Positions 42,754 through 51,693 of a stretch of 64,000 nt of DNA are shown here, piece by piece. The DNA lies in contig NZ_JAEUAO010000001.1 of assembly GCF_019511375.1 (NCBI RefSeq), positions 868,001 to 932,000 of the forward strand, read 5' to 3'. The DNA comes from Rhizobium herbae (GTDB lineage Bacteria > Pseudomonadota > Alphaproteobacteria > Rhizobiales > Rhizobiaceae). The notes under the pieces are model-generated. The model saw only the letters and a program-made list of their open reading frames with translations. It was not told where the DNA came from and did not search any database. Each line of letters starts with the position of its first letter. Position 1 is the stretch's first letter. Position numbers and translations under genes: made by a program.

Positions 42754-44244
42754 ATGACCAAAATCACCAAGGCGGCCTGTATCGGCGGCGGCGTTATCGG
42801 CGGGGCCTGGGCGGCGCGCTTCATTCTGGCGGGCGTCGACGTCAACATGTTTGATCCGCATCCGGAGGCAAAGCGCATCATCGGCGAGGTCATGGCCAAT
42901 GCCGAAAGGGCCTATGCCATGCTGACCATGGCACCGCTGCCGAAGAAGGGCGCGCTCACCTTTTGCAACAGCATTGAAGAGGCGGTGCAAAACGCGGAAT
43001 GGATTCAGGAAAGCGTCCCGGAACGGCTTGCGCTGAAGCGCGGCGTTCTCACCGAGATAGACGCGGCCGCTTCCCCCGATGCGCTGATCGGCTCCTCCAC
43101 CTCCGGCCTGATGCCGTCCGACCTGCAAGCCGAAATGAAACACCCTGAGCGCATGTTTGTCGCGCATCCCTACAACCCCGTCTACCTCTTGCCGCTGGTG
43201 GAACTCGTCGGCGGCAAGAAGACCTCGAAGGAAACGATCGCCCGCGCCGGCGTCGCCGTCGAACAGATCGGCATGAAGGGCGTCGTCATCGCCAAGGAGA
43301 TCGAGGCCTTCGTCGGCGACCGCCTGCTGGAAGCGCTGTGGCGCGAAGCCCTCTGGCTCATCCAGGACGATATCTGCGATACCGAAACGCTCGACAACGT
43401 CATGCGCTATTCCTTCGGCATGCGCTGGGCCCAGATGGGCCTGTTCGAGACCTACCGTATCGCCGGCGGCGAAGCCGGCATGCGCCACTTCCTTGCCCAG
43501 TTCGGCCCCTGCCTGAAATGGCCCTGGACGAAATTCACCGATGTCGTCGATCTTGACGACGCCCTGGTCGAGAAGATCGGCGCCCAGTCGGATGAGCAGG
43601 CGGCCGGACGCTCGATCCGCGAACTGGAACGCATCCGCGACGAAAATCTCGTCGGCATCATGCATGCGCTGAAGAGCGGCGACGGCGGCAAGGGCTGGGG
43701 TGCCGGCAAGCTGCTCGCGGAATTCGAGCAGCGGCTTTGGGCCAACGCAGAAAAGCCGCAGGCCGATCCGGGCCAAGCCGAACCCATTCGCATCCTCGAC
43801 ACCAAGGTCAATGCCGCCTGGGTCGACTATAACGGCCACATGACCGAGCACCGCTATCTGCAGGTCTTCGGCGACACATCCGATGGCCTGCTGCGCCTCA
43901 TCGGTGTCGATCTCGACTATGTCAAAAACGGCCACAGCTACTACACCGTCGAAACGCATATCCGCAATCTCGGAGAAGCCCGGCTCGGCGACGCGTTGTA
44001 CTCGACCTGCCAGATCCTGTCGCATGACGAAAAGCGCCTGCACATCTTCTCGACCATCTACAACGCGGCATCCAGCGAGCCTGTCGCGACGGCCGAGCAG
44101 ATGCTGCTGCATGTGGACAGCAAGGCGAGCAAGGCCGTCCCAGCACTGCCCGAAGTCATTGGCAAGGTGAAGGCGATTGCTGAGGCGCATGCGACTTTGC
44201 CGAAGCCCGAGGGTGTCGGGAGGTCGGTCGGGCAGAGACGATAA
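42754..44244 (+). CDS. L-carnitine dehydrogenase fused to betainyl-CoA thioesterase
   Basis: A 496-residue fusion. The N-terminal NAD-binding 3-hydroxyacyl-CoA-dehydrogenase fold (CIGGGVIGGAWAARF) is followed by the helical dimerisation domain. Residues ~346-475 are a hot-dog thioesterase (WVDYNGHMTEHRYLQVFGD). Carnitine dehydrogenases with this C-terminal domain are known in rhizobia: the first half oxidises L-carnitine to 3-dehydrocarnitine, and the second hydrolyses betainyl-CoA made by BKACE to glycine betaine. The start is the ATG at 42754 with GAGGGAA about 11 nt upstream; the frame is open earlier only through the repeat. Confidence 0.88.
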   Translation: MTKITKAACIGGGVIGGAWAARFILAGVDVNMFDPHPEAKRIIGEVMANAERAYAMLTMAPLPKKGALTFCNSIEEAVQNAEWIQESVPERLALKRGVLTEIDAAASPDALIGSSTSGLMPSDLQAEMKHPERMFVAHPYNPVYLLPLVELVGGKKTSKETIARAGVAVEQIGMKGVVIAKEIEAFVGDRLLEALWREALWLIQDDICDTETLDNVMRYSFGMRWAQMGLFETYRIAGGEAGMRHFLAQFGPCLKWPWTKFTDVVDLDDALVEKIGAQSDEQAAGRSIRELERIRDENLVGIMHALKSGDGGKGWGAGKLLAEFEQRLWANAEKPQADPGQAEPIRILDTKVNAAWVDYNGHMTEHRYLQVFGDTSDGLLRLIGVDLDYVKNGHSYYTVETHIRNLGEARLGDALYSTCQILSHDEKRLHIFSTIYNAASSEPVATAEQMLLHVDSKASKAVPALPEVIGKVKAIAEAHATLPKPEGVGRSVGQRR

Positions 44245-44261
44245 GGTCGAGACAGGGGCTG

Positions 44262-44375
44262 CCCCTCATCCGGCCTATCGGCCACCTTCTCCCCGTGAAC
44301 GGGGAGAAGGGACGAGCGGCAAGCTCCGTTATCCTCCTCTCCCCACTCGCGGGGAGAGGGTGAGGGCGAGGGGCA
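44262..44375. repeat. Rhizobial palindromic repeats (two units)
   Basis: Unit 1 (44262-44310) is CCCCTCATCCGG plus a CTTCTCCCCGTGAACGGGGA palindrome. Unit 2 (44332-44375) is CTCTCCCC...GGGGAGAG followed by GTGAGGGCGAGGGGC. They fill the junction between the dehydrogenase and acyl-CoA dehydrogenase genes. Confidence 0.75.
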
Positions 44376-44418
44376 GGTCTGAGGAGGCCGAAGCCCAGAT
44401 AAGAATACGAGGGAACAC

Positions 44419-45579
44419 ATGGATTTCGCACTAACCGAAGAACAGCAGATGATCGTCGACACCGTTCGCGGCTTCGTCGAAACCGAAATCTATCCGCACG
44501 AGAATGAGGTGGAGCGCACTGGTTTCGTGCCGCGCGAACTCGGTCGGGAGATCGCGGCCAAGTGCAAGGCGCTCGGTTTCTTCGCCTGCAACATGCCCGA
44601 GGAGGTCGGCGGCGCCGGCCTCGATCACCAGACTTTCACGCTGGTCGAGCGCGAACTCGGCCGCGGCTCGATGGCGCTGACCGTCTTCTTTGGCCGCCCC
44701 TCCGGAATCCTGATGGCCTGCAACGCGGAGCAACGCCAGAAATACCTGCTCCCCGCCGTCACCGGCGAAAAATTCGATGCGCTCGCCATGACCGAACCGG
44801 ATGCCGGCTCAGACGTCCGCGGCATGAAATGTTTTGCCCGCCAGGACGGCGGCGACTGGATCGTCAACGGCACCAAGCACTTCATCAGCCATGCCGACAT
44901 CGCCGATTTCGTCATCGTCTTCATCGCCACGGGCGAAGAAGACACGCCGCGCGGCCCGAAGAAGAAGATCACCTGCTTCCTCGTCGATCGCGGCACGCCG
45001 GGCTTTGACATTCGCGACGGCTACAACTCCGTGTCACATCGTGGCTACAAGAATTGCATCCTGACCTTCGACGATTGTCGCCTGCCCTCGTCGCAGATCC
45101 TCGGGGAAGTCCACAAGGGCTTCGACATCGCCAATGACTGGCTCTATGCGACGCGCCTTACGGTCGCTGCGACCTCGGTCGGCCGCGCCCGGCGGGCCTT
45201 CGACTACGCCCTTTCCTACGCGGCCGAGCGCAAGCAGTTCGGCAAGCCGATCGGTGCCAACCAGGGCGTTTCGTTCAAGCTCGCCGACATGATCACCGAC
45301 ATCGATGCTGCCGACCTTTTGACGCTGTCGGCCGCCTGGCGTCTCGACCAGGGCCTGCCATCGAACCGCGAGATCGCCTCGGCCAAGGTCTTTGCCACCG
45401 AAATGCTCGCCCGCGTCACCGATGAGGCGATCCAGATCTACGGCGGCATGGGGCTCATGGACGACCTTCCGCTTGCCCGCTTCTGGCGCGACGCCCGCGT
45501 CGAGCGCATCTGGGACGGCACGTCTGAAATCCAGCGGCACATCATCAGCCGCGACCTGCTCCGGCCGCTGGGAGCGTGA
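44419..45579 (+). CDS. Acyl-CoA dehydrogenase, probable gamma-butyrobetainyl-CoA dehydrogenase
   Basis: A 386-residue FAD enzyme with the full three-domain ACAD fold: AMTEPDAGSDVRGM, the NGTKHFISHA lid, and a C-terminal IYGGMGLMDDLP. The usual catalytic-base segment IYEGTSEIQ reads IWDGTSEIQ here, so Asp stands where most relatives have Glu. In this operon it would oxidise gamma-butyrobetainyl-CoA to crotonobetainyl-CoA for hydration by the CaiD-like enzyme. A GAGGGAA site similar to that of the preceding gene lies before the ATG. Substrate is inferred from neighbours. Confidence 0.87.
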   Translation: MDFALTEEQQMIVDTVRGFVETEIYPHENEVERTGFVPRELGREIAAKCKALGFFACNMPEEVGGAGLDHQTFTLVERELGRGSMALTVFFGRPSGILMACNAEQRQKYLLPAVTGEKFDALAMTEPDAGSDVRGMKCFARQDGGDWIVNGTKHFISHADIADFVIVFIATGEEDTPRGPKKKITCFLVDRGTPGFDIRDGYNSVSHRGYKNCILTFDDCRLPSSQILGEVHKGFDIANDWLYATRLTVAATSVGRARRAFDYALSYAAERKQFGKPIGANQGVSFKLADMITDIDAADLLTLSAAWRLDQGLPSNREIASAKVFATEMLARVTDEAIQIYGGMGLMDDLPLARFWRDARVERIWDGTSEIQRHIISRDLLRPLGA

Positions 45580-45605
45580 GCATGGCGCCGTCAGCACACG
45601 CCCTC

Positions 45606-45652
45606 ACCCCCCTCTGCCCTGCCGGGCATCTCCCCCTCAAGGGGGAAGATCA
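45606..45652 (+). repeat. Inverted-repeat arm, left
   Basis: About 46 bp including CCCCCCTCTGCCCTGCCGGG and CTCCCCCTCAAGGGGG. A nearly identical inverted copy is found at 45762-45811. This repeat is a different family from the CTTCTCCCC type. Confidence 0.7.
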
Positions 45653-45761
45653 ACGAGTGGCTAGCGTCCCGCCCACCTCGCTGGCCAGATGCCTGCAGCA
45701 ACCTGACAAAGCCATGTGGCAACGATCACTTACGATGAGCAGGATCACGGCAATCTGCCGC

Positions 45762-45811
45762 GATCAATCTCCCCCCTTGAGGGGGAGATGCCCGGCAGGG
45801 CAGAGGGGGGT
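45762..45811 (-). repeat. Inverted-repeat arm, right
   Basis: Near-perfect inverted copy of 45606-45652, separated by about 110 bp of non-coding DNA. The pair resembles a small non-autonomous mosaic element between two operon genes, ending 22 bp before the next start codon. Confidence 0.7.
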
Positions 45812-45832
45812 ATTCGCCGGAGGTGGCGCGTC

Positions 45833-47896
45833 ATGACGACATCCTCCCGCTCCCTCACCCGCCTGATCCGGCCCGGATCCATCGCCGTCTTCGGCGGCAA
45901 GGAGGCGCGCCGGGTGATCGAGCAATGCGACAAGATGGGGTTCAAGGGCGAGATCTGGCCGGTCCACCCTCGGGAGGACGAAATTTTCTGCCGCCGGTGC
46001 TACCGCTCCGTGGCTGATCTTCCATCCGCACCGGATGCCTGCTTCGTCGGCGTCAACCGCCAGCTCACGATCGAAATCATCCGCGACCTTTCCGCCAGGG
46101 GCGCCGGCGGCGCAATCTGCTATGCGTCCGGATTCCGCGAGGCCGTCAGCGAACTTGCCGATGGCAACGACCTGCAGGACGCGCTGGTCGCAGCCGCTGG
46201 CGATATGCCGATCGTCGGGCCGAACTGCTACGGTTTCATCAATGCACTCGACGGTGCCCTGCTCTGGCCCGACCAGCATGGCATGCAGCGCGTCGACCGG
46301 GGCGTCGCTGTCTTGACCCAGTCCTCGAATATCGCCTGCAACATCTCCATGCAGAAGCGCGGCCTGCCGCTTGCCTATGTCATGACGGCCGGAAACCAGG
46401 CGCAGACCGGCCTTTCCGAACTCGCTATCGCCGCCCTTGAAGACCCTCGTGTCACCGCCGTTGGCCTGCACATCGAGGGCTTCGACAGCATCGAGGCGCT
46501 GCAACAGCTGGCCGCGCGGGCGCGGGAACTGAGGAAGCCTGTCGTCACGCTCAAGGTCGGCAAATCGGAACAGGCGCAGCTCGCGACCGTCTCGCACACG
46601 GCCTCGCTTGCCGGCAACGACGCCGTTTCCGGCGCGTTGCTAAAGCGCCTCGGCATCGGCCGCGTCGATACTTTGCCGGAACTGCTGGAAACCCTGAAGC
46701 TGCTGCACCTTCACCCGCCACTGAAAAACCTCGACATTTCATCAATGAGCTGTTCGGGCGGCGAGGCATCGTTGATGGCCGATGCCGGCGTGAGGCGGAA
46801 GACCGTGTTTCGCCCCCTGAAGGACGAACAGCGCCAGCCGCTGCGCGAAAGCCTCGGCGACATGGTCACGATCGCCAACCCGCTCGACTACCACACCTTC
46901 GTCTGGGGCAACCGGGAGAAGCAGACGGCCGCCTTTACCGCGATGATGAAGGGCGACTATGCTCTCAATCTCGTCGTTCTCGACTTTCCCCGTCAGGACC
47001 GTTGCGACGCGGCAGATTGGAACACCACCTGCGAAGCCGTCATCGCCTCTGCCCGGGCAACCGGCGCCGTGGCCGGCATCGTCGCCAGCCTCGGCGAAAA
47101 CATGCCGGAGGAAACGGCGCTATCGCTGATGGCAGCCGGTGTCGTCGCGTTCTCAGGCATCGATGAAGCGTTGGCCGCGGCCGAGATTTCCGCAGGCATC
47201 GGCGCAGCCTGGGCAAGGCCGGCGCCCATGCCGCTTCTGTCTGCGAAACCGCTGCCAGGCGAAATAGTCACCCTTAGCGAGAGTGAAGCCAAGGCCGAAC
47301 TGGCGCAGTTCGGCCTCGCGGTGCCGACCGGCAGGGTTGCTGCCACCGCGGCCGAGGCCGCCGATGCAGCGGAAGAGCTGGGCTTTCCCGTCGTGCTCAA
47401 GGGCCTTGGTGTTGCCCACAAGACGGAAGCAGGGGCGGTCAAGCTCAATCTGATCGATCGCCAATCCGTGCTTGACGCGGCAGACGCCATGAAGAACCTC
47501 GCCACCGGCTATCTCGTCGAAAAAATGATCGCAAGGCCCGTCGCGGAAATCATCGTCGGCGCGCTGCGCGATCCCGTCGCTGGCCTCGTGCTCACCGTCG
47601 GAGCGGGTGGAACCCTCGTGGAATTGCTGGAGGATTCCGCGATTTTGGCCCTGCCGACAACGCCGGAGACGATCGGCGAAGCTATTTGCGGGCTGAAAAT
47701 CAAAAAGCTGCTCGACGGCTATCGCGGCAGCCCGAAAGGCGACATCGATGCGCTGATGGCGGCTGTCGCTGCCGTGGCATCCTATGTCGCAGCAAACGCT
47801 TCCAAGCTCGAAGAACTGGATATCAATCCTATCATGGTGCTGCCGCAAGGGTCTGGAACCGTTGCCGCCGACGCCCTGATCCGTCGAAGGAAATGA
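45833..47896 (+). CDS. ADP-forming acyl-CoA synthetase (acetate--CoA ligase family)
   Basis: A 687-residue single-chain NDP-forming ligase. It has a CoA-binding Rossmann domain (SIAVFGGKEARRVIEQ), a succinyl-CoA-ligase-like domain with MSCSGGEASLMAD, and a C-terminal ATP-grasp domain (GFPVVLKGLGVAHKTEAG, NPIMVLP). In the operon it would activate gamma-butyrobetaine or carnitine to the CoA thioester. AMP-forming CaiC-type ligases do this in enterobacteria, so the ADP-forming type is a notable difference. GGAGGTG 7-8 nt before the ATG fixes the start. Confidence 0.88.
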   Translation: MTTSSRSLTRLIRPGSIAVFGGKEARRVIEQCDKMGFKGEIWPVHPREDEIFCRRCYRSVADLPSAPDACFVGVNRQLTIEIIRDLSARGAGGAICYASGFREAVSELADGNDLQDALVAAAGDMPIVGPNCYGFINALDGALLWPDQHGMQRVDRGVAVLTQSSNIACNISMQKRGLPLAYVMTAGNQAQTGLSELAIAALEDPRVTAVGLHIEGFDSIEALQQLAARARELRKPVVTLKVGKSEQAQLATVSHTASLAGNDAVSGALLKRLGIGRVDTLPELLETLKLLHLHPPLKNLDISSMSCSGGEASLMADAGVRRKTVFRPLKDEQRQPLRESLGDMVTIANPLDYHTFVWGNREKQTAAFTAMMKGDYALNLVVLDFPRQDRCDAADWNTTCEAVIASARATGAVAGIVASLGENMPEETALSLMAAGVVAFSGIDEALAAAEISAGIGAAWARPAPMPLLSAKPLPGEIVTLSESEAKAELAQFGLAVPTGRVAATAAEAADAAEELGFPVVLKGLGVAHKTEAGAVKLNLIDRQSVLDAADAMKNLATGYLVEKMIARPVAEIIVGALRDPVAGLVLTVGAGGTLVELLEDSAILALPTTPETIGEAICGLKIKKLLDGYRGSPKGDIDALMAAVAAVASYVAANASKLEELDINPIMVLPQGSGTVAADALIRRRK

Positions 47897-47901
47897 GGCC
47901 T

Positions 47902-48684
47902 ATGACCGGACCAATCAGAACCCGCCGCGAGGGCGGCATTCTCGAAGTCACCATCGATCGGCCGAAGGCCAATGCGATCGATCTGGTGACCAGCCGGATC
48001 ATGGGCGAACTTTTTCGCGACTTCCGCGACGACCCAAAATTACGTGTGGCGATCATCACCGGTGAGGGAGAGAAATTCTTCTGTCCGGGTTGGGACCTGA
48101 AGGCCGCTGCCGCGGGCGACGCGGTCGATGGCGACTACGGCGTCGGCGGTTTCGGCGGCATGCAGGAACTGCGCGATCTCAACAAGCCGATCATCGCCGC
48201 AATCAACGGCATCTGCTGCGGCGGCGGCCTGGAGATCGCGCTTTCCACCGATCTCATCCTCGCTGCCGAACACGCGACCTTCGCGCTGCCGGAAATCCGC
48301 TCCGGCACGGTGGCCGATGCCGCCTCGATCAAGCTGCCGAAGCGCATCCCCTATCACATCGCCATGGACATGCTTCTGACTGGCCGCTGGCTCGATGCCA
48401 ACGAGGCGCATCGCTGGGGCTTCGTCAACGAAATCCTGCCCGCCGGCAAGCTGATGGACCGAGCCTGGGAACTCGCCCGCCTGCTCGAAAGCGGCCCGCC
48501 GCTGGTCTACGCCGCGATAAAGGAAGTGGTCCGCGCCGCCGAAGGCGAGGACTTCCAGACGACGATGAACAAGATCACCAAACGCCAGTTCAAGACGGTC
48601 GACATTCTCTACTCGAGCGAGGACCAACTGGAAGGCGCGCGGGCATTTTCGGAGAAACGCGATCCGGTCTGGAAGGGGAAATAG
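47902..48684 (+). CDS. Enoyl-CoA hydratase family, carnitinyl-CoA dehydratase-like (CaiD-like)
   Basis: A 260-residue crotonase-fold enzyme. The oxyanion-hole segment GICCGGGLEIALSTDL and FALPEIRSGTVAD carry the two Glu residues expected of crotonases and CaiD. Predicted reaction: crotonobetainyl-CoA plus water to L-carnitinyl-CoA. It begins 5 bp after the ligase stop codon and is the last enzyme gene of the operon. Confidence 0.87.
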   Translation: MTGPIRTRREGGILEVTIDRPKANAIDLVTSRIMGELFRDFRDDPKLRVAIITGEGEKFFCPGWDLKAAAAGDAVDGDYGVGGFGGMQELRDLNKPIIAAINGICCGGGLEIALSTDLILAAEHATFALPEIRSGTVADAASIKLPKRIPYHIAMDMLLTGRWLDANEAHRWGFVNEILPAGKLMDRAWELARLLESGPPLVYAAIKEVVRAAEGEDFQTTMNKITKRQFKTVDILYSSEDQLEGARAFSEKRDPVWKGK

Positions 48685-48994
48685 CCGCCACGAATTCCAC
48701 GCGACCGTCGGGGCGCGAACACTATTGCCTGACAGCGACGTGCCATAAGGCATACTTATGAAAACTGCAGATTTTTTGTATCAATACAGGTCGTCATTTG
48801 GACGATAGCATCAATTTCAACAGGGTCTTCCGGCAGCGGGACGCCCACTTCAGGAAAGGTACCGAGCGGCAGCAAAGCCCGCAAAAATGACTGGCCTCCC
48901 TGTCTTTCGGCAGGCATTCTAGCAGCAACCTGATCAACCGATGATCGAACAATAATCAGAACGGCAAAAGCCATCAAACAAAGGGAACAGGGGA
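48685..48994. other. Intergenic region before the peptide-type ABC importer
   Basis: 310 bp with no convincing gene. It contains the palindrome TGTATCAATACA (48777-48788) and a modest A-rich leader ending in AGGGAACAGGGG before the importer start. A 73-codon minus-strand frame has no ribosome site and is not called. Confidence 0.5.
48777..48788. promoter_or_regulatory. Operator-like palindrome TGTATCAATACA
   Basis: Perfect TGTAT/ATACA inverted repeat with a 2-bp centre, about 205 bp upstream of the importer gene. The form is like GntR (FCD-type) operators, but no GntR gene is present in the window. Confidence 0.35.
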
Positions 48995-50584
48995 ATGAGC
49001 GACTACAAGAATTACCTCGCCAATCAGGTCAAGATCGGCAAGATGAACCGGCGTGAATTCATGGGCCGGGCAATGGCAGCCGGCATCGCCCTGTCGAGCG
49101 CCAGCACATTATTTGCCGCAAGTGCGGCGGCGCAGGAACCGAAGCGCGGCGGACATCTGAAGCTCGGCCTCGAAGGCGGCTCGGCCACCGACGCACTCGA
49201 TCCGGCCAAGGCCCTCTCTCAGGTGCTCTTCTGCGTCGGCCGCAACTGGGGCGACCTCTTGGTCGAATCCCATCCGCTGACGGGTGCTGCCGTTCCGGCT
49301 CTTGCCGAATCCTGGGAGCCGTCACCGGATGCCGCCGTATGGACCTTCAAGATCCGCAAGGGCGTGCAGTTCCACGATGGCAAGGAACTGACGATCGAAG
49401 ACGTCGTGAAGACGCTGCAGCGCCATACCGACGAGAAGTCGGAATCGGGCGCGCTTGGGGTGATGAAGTCGATCAAGACGATCGAGAACAAGGGCGGCGA
49501 TCTCGTCCTGACGCTCACGGAAGGCAATGCCGACCTGCCGCTGCTTCTGTCCGACTATCACCTGATCATCCAGCCCGGCGGCGGCTACGACAATCCCAAC
49601 GCCGCGATCGGCACCGGCCCCTACAAGCTGACCAGCTTCGAGGCTGGCGTTCGTGCGACCTTCGAAAAGAACCCGAACGACTGGAATCCGAACCGCGGCT
49701 ATGTCGATAGCGTTGAGATCATCAACATGAACGACGCGACCGCCCGCATCGCAGCACTTTCCTCCGGCCAGGTTCACTATATCAACCGCGTCGATCCGAA
49801 GACCGTTGCGCTCTTGAAGCGTGCGCCGACCGTCGAGATCCTCTCGACAGCAGGCCGCGGCCACTACGTCTTCATCATGCATTGCGACAAAGCGCCATTC
49901 GACAACAACGACCTGCGCATGGCACTGAAATACGCGATGGACCGTGAAAACATGGTCCAGACCATTCTCGGCGGCTACGGCAAGGTCGGCAATGACTTTC
50001 CGATCAACTCGACCTACGCCCTCTTCCCGGAGGGGATCGAACAGCGCGTCTACGATCCGGACAAGGCCGCCTTCCACTACAAGAAATCCGGTCACAGCGG
50101 CCCGGTCCTGCTGCGCACGTCCGACGTCGCCTTCCCTGGTGCCGTCGATGCGGCGGTGCTCTATCAGGCAAGTGCCAAGAAGGCCGGCATCGAGATCGAG
50201 GTGAAGCGCGAGCCCGGCGACGGCTACTGGTCCAACGTCTGGAACGTCCAGCCCTTCTCGACCTCCTACTGGGGCGGCCGTCCGACCCAGGACCAGATGT
50301 ATTCGACGGCCTATCTGTCCACCGCCGACTGGAACGACACCAAGTTCAAGCGTCCGGATTTCGACAAGATCCTGCTCGAAGCCCGTTCCGAACTGGACGA
50401 GACCAAGCGCAAGGAAATGTACCGCACCATGGCGATGATGGTGCGTGATGAGGGTGGCCTGATCCTGCCAATGTTCAACGACTTCGTGAACGCCTCGACC
50501 AAGCAGGTGAAGGGCTACGTCCACGATATCGGCAACGATATGTCGAACGGCTACGTCGCAACCCGCGTCTGGCTCGACGCCTGA
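48995..50584 (+). CDS. ABC transporter substrate-binding protein, peptide/nickel family 5, Tat-type signal
   Basis: A 529-residue periplasmic protein. The N-terminal NRREFMGRAMAAGIAL is a twin-arginine signal, with cleavage near SAAAQEP. The mature protein has SBP_bac_5 motifs (GTGPYKLTSFE, FEKNPNDWNP). It heads an operon with two permeases and a fused double ATPase. Position behind the carnitine genes suggests uptake of a betaine, carnitine derivative or peptide, which the sequence cannot resolve. Confidence 0.9.
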   Translation: MSDYKNYLANQVKIGKMNRREFMGRAMAAGIALSSASTLFAASAAAQEPKRGGHLKLGLEGGSATDALDPAKALSQVLFCVGRNWGDLLVESHPLTGAAVPALAESWEPSPDAAVWTFKIRKGVQFHDGKELTIEDVVKTLQRHTDEKSESGALGVMKSIKTIENKGGDLVLTLTEGNADLPLLLSDYHLIIQPGGGYDNPNAAIGTGPYKLTSFEAGVRATFEKNPNDWNPNRGYVDSVEIINMNDATARIAALSSGQVHYINRVDPKTVALLKRAPTVEILSTAGRGHYVFIMHCDKAPFDNNDLRMALKYAMDRENMVQTILGGYGKVGNDFPINSTYALFPEGIEQRVYDPDKAAFHYKKSGHSGPVLLRTSDVAFPGAVDAAVLYQASAKKAGIEIEVKREPGDGYWSNVWNVQPFSTSYWGGRPTQDQMYSTAYLSTADWNDTKFKRPDFDKILLEARSELDETKRKEMYRTMAMMVRDEGGLILPMFNDFVNASTKQVKGYVHDIGNDMSNGYVATRVWLDA

Positions 50585-51693
50585 TGGCTGGCGGCGGACC
50601 AATCACGGGTCCGGCGCTATCGACGGGTCCGGCTGCGGGGGGCGAAGGCCTCTCGCAGTCCGCACCCGTCCCCGGAGCCTTGGTCACCCCCCCGACGGGT
50701 GTCGTGACCGGCACGTTCTGGCGCCGTTTCACCCTGCGCCGCCCCCTGGCGGCCCTTATCATCCAGCGCCTGGGTTTGAGCGTTGGTCTTCTCTTTGCCG
50801 TGTCGCTGATGATCTTCGGCGGCGTGGAAGCCCTGCCGGGCGACTTTGCCACCACCTATCTCGGCCAGTCGGCGACGCCGCAGGCGGTCGAAAACATCCG
50901 CAAGGATCTTGGCCTCGACAAGCCGTTGACCGAACGCTACCTCAATTGGCTCGGCGGCGCCGTCAAGGGTGATTTCGGCACGTCCTGGGCAAGCAAGAAT
51001 TCGGTCAGCGAACAGATCGGCAACCGGCTCGGAAACTCGCTGTTCCTCGCCTTTTTCGCAGCATTGGTGTCGGTGCCGCTCGCCGTCGCGCTCGGCATGC
51101 TTGCCGTTCAATATCGAAACCGGCTGCCCGACAAGATCATCAACGTCGTCTCGCTGGCGGCAATCTCGCTGCCTGAGTTCTTTGTCGGTTACCTGCTGAT
51201 CCTGTTCTTCGCGGTTCAGCTGGGGGTCGCGACCTTCCCGGCCACAGTCTATGACAGCATGGGATTTGGCGAGCGGCTTTCGGCCATCGCACTGCCGGTC
51301 GCGACCCTCGTGCTCGTGGTTCTCGCCCATATGATGCGCATGACGCGGGCTGCGATCCTCAACGTCATGTCATCGGCCTATGTCGAGACCGCGGAGCTGA
51401 AAGGGCTCAGCGCCTTTCGCATCATCGCGAAGCACGCAGCTCCCAATGCCGTGGCGCCGGTGATCAACGTCATCGCGCTAAACCTCGCCTATCTGGTCGT
51501 CGGCGTCGTGGTGGTGGAAGTCGTGTTCGTCTATCCGGGCATGGGCCAGTACATGGTCGATGCCGTCACGGTTCGCGACATGCCGGTGGTGCAGGCCTGC
51601 GGCCTGATCTTTGCCGCCTTCTACATTTTCCTCAACATGGCGGCGGATATTCTCGCCATCCTCGCCAATCCGAGATTGAGGCATCCACGATGA
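50584..51693 (+). CDS. ABC transporter permease (DppB-like) with N-terminal extension
   Basis: A 369-residue inner-membrane protein with the DppB fold: EALPGDFATTYLG near the periplasmic loop and the EAA loop YVETAELKGLSAFRIIAKHA. The first ~50 residues are Gly/Pro/Ala-rich and probably disordered, an extension normal DppB proteins lack. The ATG overlaps the preceding stop (TGATG), supporting the long form, though an internal start near the first TM (FWRRFTLRRP) is possible. Confidence 0.88.
   Translation: MAGGGPITGPALSTGPAAGGEGLSQSAPVPGALVTPPTGVVTGTFWRRFTLRRPLAALIIQRLGLSVGLLFAVSLMIFGGVEALPGDFATTYLGQSATPQAVENIRKDLGLDKPLTERYLNWLGGAVKGDFGTSWASKNSVSEQIGNRLGNSLFLAFFAALVSVPLAVALGMLAVQYRNRLPDKIINVVSLAAISLPEFFVGYLLILFFAVQLGVATFPATVYDSMGFGERLSAIALPVATLVLVVLAHMMRMTRAAILNVMSSAYVETAELKGLSAFRIIAKHAAPNAVAPVINVIALNLAYLVVGVVVVEVVFVYPGMGQYMVDAVTVRDMPVVQACGLIFAAFYIFLNMAADILAILANPRLRHPR

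Noticed and set aside
42539..45811. CRISPR array
   Set aside because: The repeats are palindromic, unevenly spaced and in mixed orientation, with no uniform spacers and no cas genes.
48756..48977. 73-codon minus-strand ORF before the peptide-type importer
   Set aside because: No ribosome site, and it overlaps the presumed regulatory region of the importer.
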